The notes below the pieces were generated by a model. It was not told the DNA's origin. It was given only the letters and a program-made list of their open reading frames with translations, and searched no databases. Source: Maricaulis maris MCS10 (GTDB taxonomy: Bacteria > Pseudomonadota > Alphaproteobacteria > Caulobacterales > Maricaulaceae). Taken from it: a stretch of 64,000 nucleotides of DNA. The stretch is from the NCBI RefSeq assembly GCF_000014745.1, contig NC_008347.1, positions 496,001 through 560,000 of the forward strand. Reading direction: 5' to 3'. The translations under genes were made by a program, and so were the position numbers. Below, piece after piece: positions 63,311-64,000 of the stretch (positions are counted from its first letter, which is position 1; each line of letters starts with the position of its first letter).

Positions 63311-64000
63311 TTAGCCGTTGCTCGCGACAGCTTCGCTGTCGGCGCCATCAGTGTCGGTTTCAGCAAGCCCTTCGGCGGGGTCTTCGTCATAGGTTGCGGA
63401 GTAGGCGGCAATGATTTCGCCGCTCTCGTCGAACGTCTGGATGCGCATGCCGTCGCTGGCACCGCGGATCGGTGAGGTGATGACCATCTCGCCGCCAAGG
63501 ACACCGGAGGACACCACGACCCGCTCGGCGGTGGAGTCGATGACTTCGACCGTCCGGACCGAAAGCGTGCCACCCTCTTCAGCGACATAGACGCTGTTCT
63601 GGCCGCGCAGGGCCGAGCGGGGGAGAATATAGGCATTCTCCACGTCACGGCCGGTGATGTAGGCCGTCACGAACAGGCCGACAGCGAGCGGAGCACCGTC
63701 CTGGGCGCCGGCACCATATGGGTCGGCGACTTCGGCAATGGCGTACAGCACGCGGGTCTGCGGATCGATGGCGCTGTCGGTGCGGGTGATGCGGCCCTGC
63801 CAGGTCTGGGCGCGACCGGCCAGGGTGGCGCTCAGTTCGACCGGCATGCCTTCGCCGTCGGCGGCATTATAGGCGATCGGAATGCCCAGCAGGCCGAGCT
63901 CATGGTCGGTCAGCGGCAGGCGGACCAGGATGGCGTCGGTTGAAAACACCGTGCCCAGCTGCGTGCCCGGAGACACATACTGGCCGAGGTCGGCATTCTT
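63311..64000 (-). CDS. RND periplasmic adaptor (membrane-fusion protein), partial
   Basis: The C-terminal 229 or so residues of an adaptor that links the RND permease to the outer membrane; the 5' part is beyond the window edge. Visible are NADLGQYVSPGTQLGTVF (lipoyl/beta-barrel region), TDSAIDPQTRVLYAIAEV, ILPRSALRGQNSVYV and a C-terminal acidic tail. An apparent ATG/GTG near 63976 is internal. It ends 30 nt before the permease start, so the two form an operon. Confidence 0.88.
   Translation of the reverse strand, partial: KNADLGQYVSPGTQLGTVFSTDAILVRLPLTDHELGLLGIPIAYNAADGEGMPVELSATLAGRAQTWQGRITRTDSAIDPQTRVLYAIAEVADPYGAGAQDGAPLAVGLFVTAYITGRDVENAYILPRSALRGQNSVYVAEEGGTLSVRTVEVIDSTAERVVVSSGVLGGEMVITSPIRGASDGMRIQTFDESGEIIAAYSATYDEDPAEGLAETDTDGADSEAVASNG

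Overview
The window (about 63% GC by eye) looks like chromosome from a stalked or dimorphic alphaproteobacterium of the Maricaulales/Caulobacterales group. Three things point there: a Caulobacter-type cpa/Tad pilus locus, a conserved alphaproteobacterial run of housekeeping genes (dnaX-ybaB-recR, def, fmt-truA, dapE, dapD, engB-yidC-rnpA-rpmH), and many small lipoproteins and outer-membrane proteins. The genus is inference; nothing in the window names it. I see no prophage, integrase, transposase or CRISPR array.

Layout. Bases 1-8755 hold cpaA, then cpaB-cpaC-cpaD-cpaE-cpaF and tadB/tadC, a Tad (Flp) pilus export machine. Two unrecognised genes and a convergent tadD lipoprotein follow (to 10625). 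Candidate CtrA boxes (TTAA-N7-TTGA) lie before cpaB and before tadD. Bases 10728-16319 carry an M17 aminopeptidase, a MarR regulator overlapping an SH3-NlpC/P60 hydrolase, a membrane-anchored cytochrome c, a small beta-barrel protein, NudC and a small ORF. Bases 16364-20148 hold the 4.5S SRP RNA, dnaX, ybaB, recR and a queuosine-precursor transporter. Bases 20174-30371 hold a PQQ-type sugar dehydrogenase, a CelD/FemAB-like acyltransferase, rmuC, def, pirin, two lipoproteins (one with a Kazal domain), fmt, truA and dapE. Bases 30358-36163 hold an unknown gene with repeat-rich upstream DNA, a GNAT, a flavoprotein, dapD, a HAD phosphatase and a DUF1036/peptidoglycan-binding protein. Bases 36170-39161 are engB-yidC-rnpA-rpmH.

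From 39261 the content is more accessory: a TVP38-type membrane protein, an orphan histidine kinase, a gamma-glutamyltranspeptidase, a P1/DmpA peptidase, tRNA-Arg(ACG) with repeats carrying tRNA-tail-like ends, a chemoreceptor, a porin-like gene broken by an in-frame TAG, a low-GC gap, an MFS transporter, a divergent Lrp regulator / class V aminotransferase pair, a GGCT-like protein, a repeat-rich secreted protein, a DUF819 permease, two tandem M13 lipoprotein metallopeptidases, and an RND efflux pump whose adaptor runs off the right edge.

The observations I rate most worth a second look are: candidate CtrA boxes at both Tad transcription units; an apparent CTG start for engB; direct repeats beside tRNA-Arg that end in tRNA 3'-end-like sequence; the nonsense codon in the porin-like gene; the Kazal domain lacking exactly one disulfide pair; an unknown regulator-like gene under an AAGGGAT repeat array; and four convergent gene pairs whose stop codons share a single CTAG.
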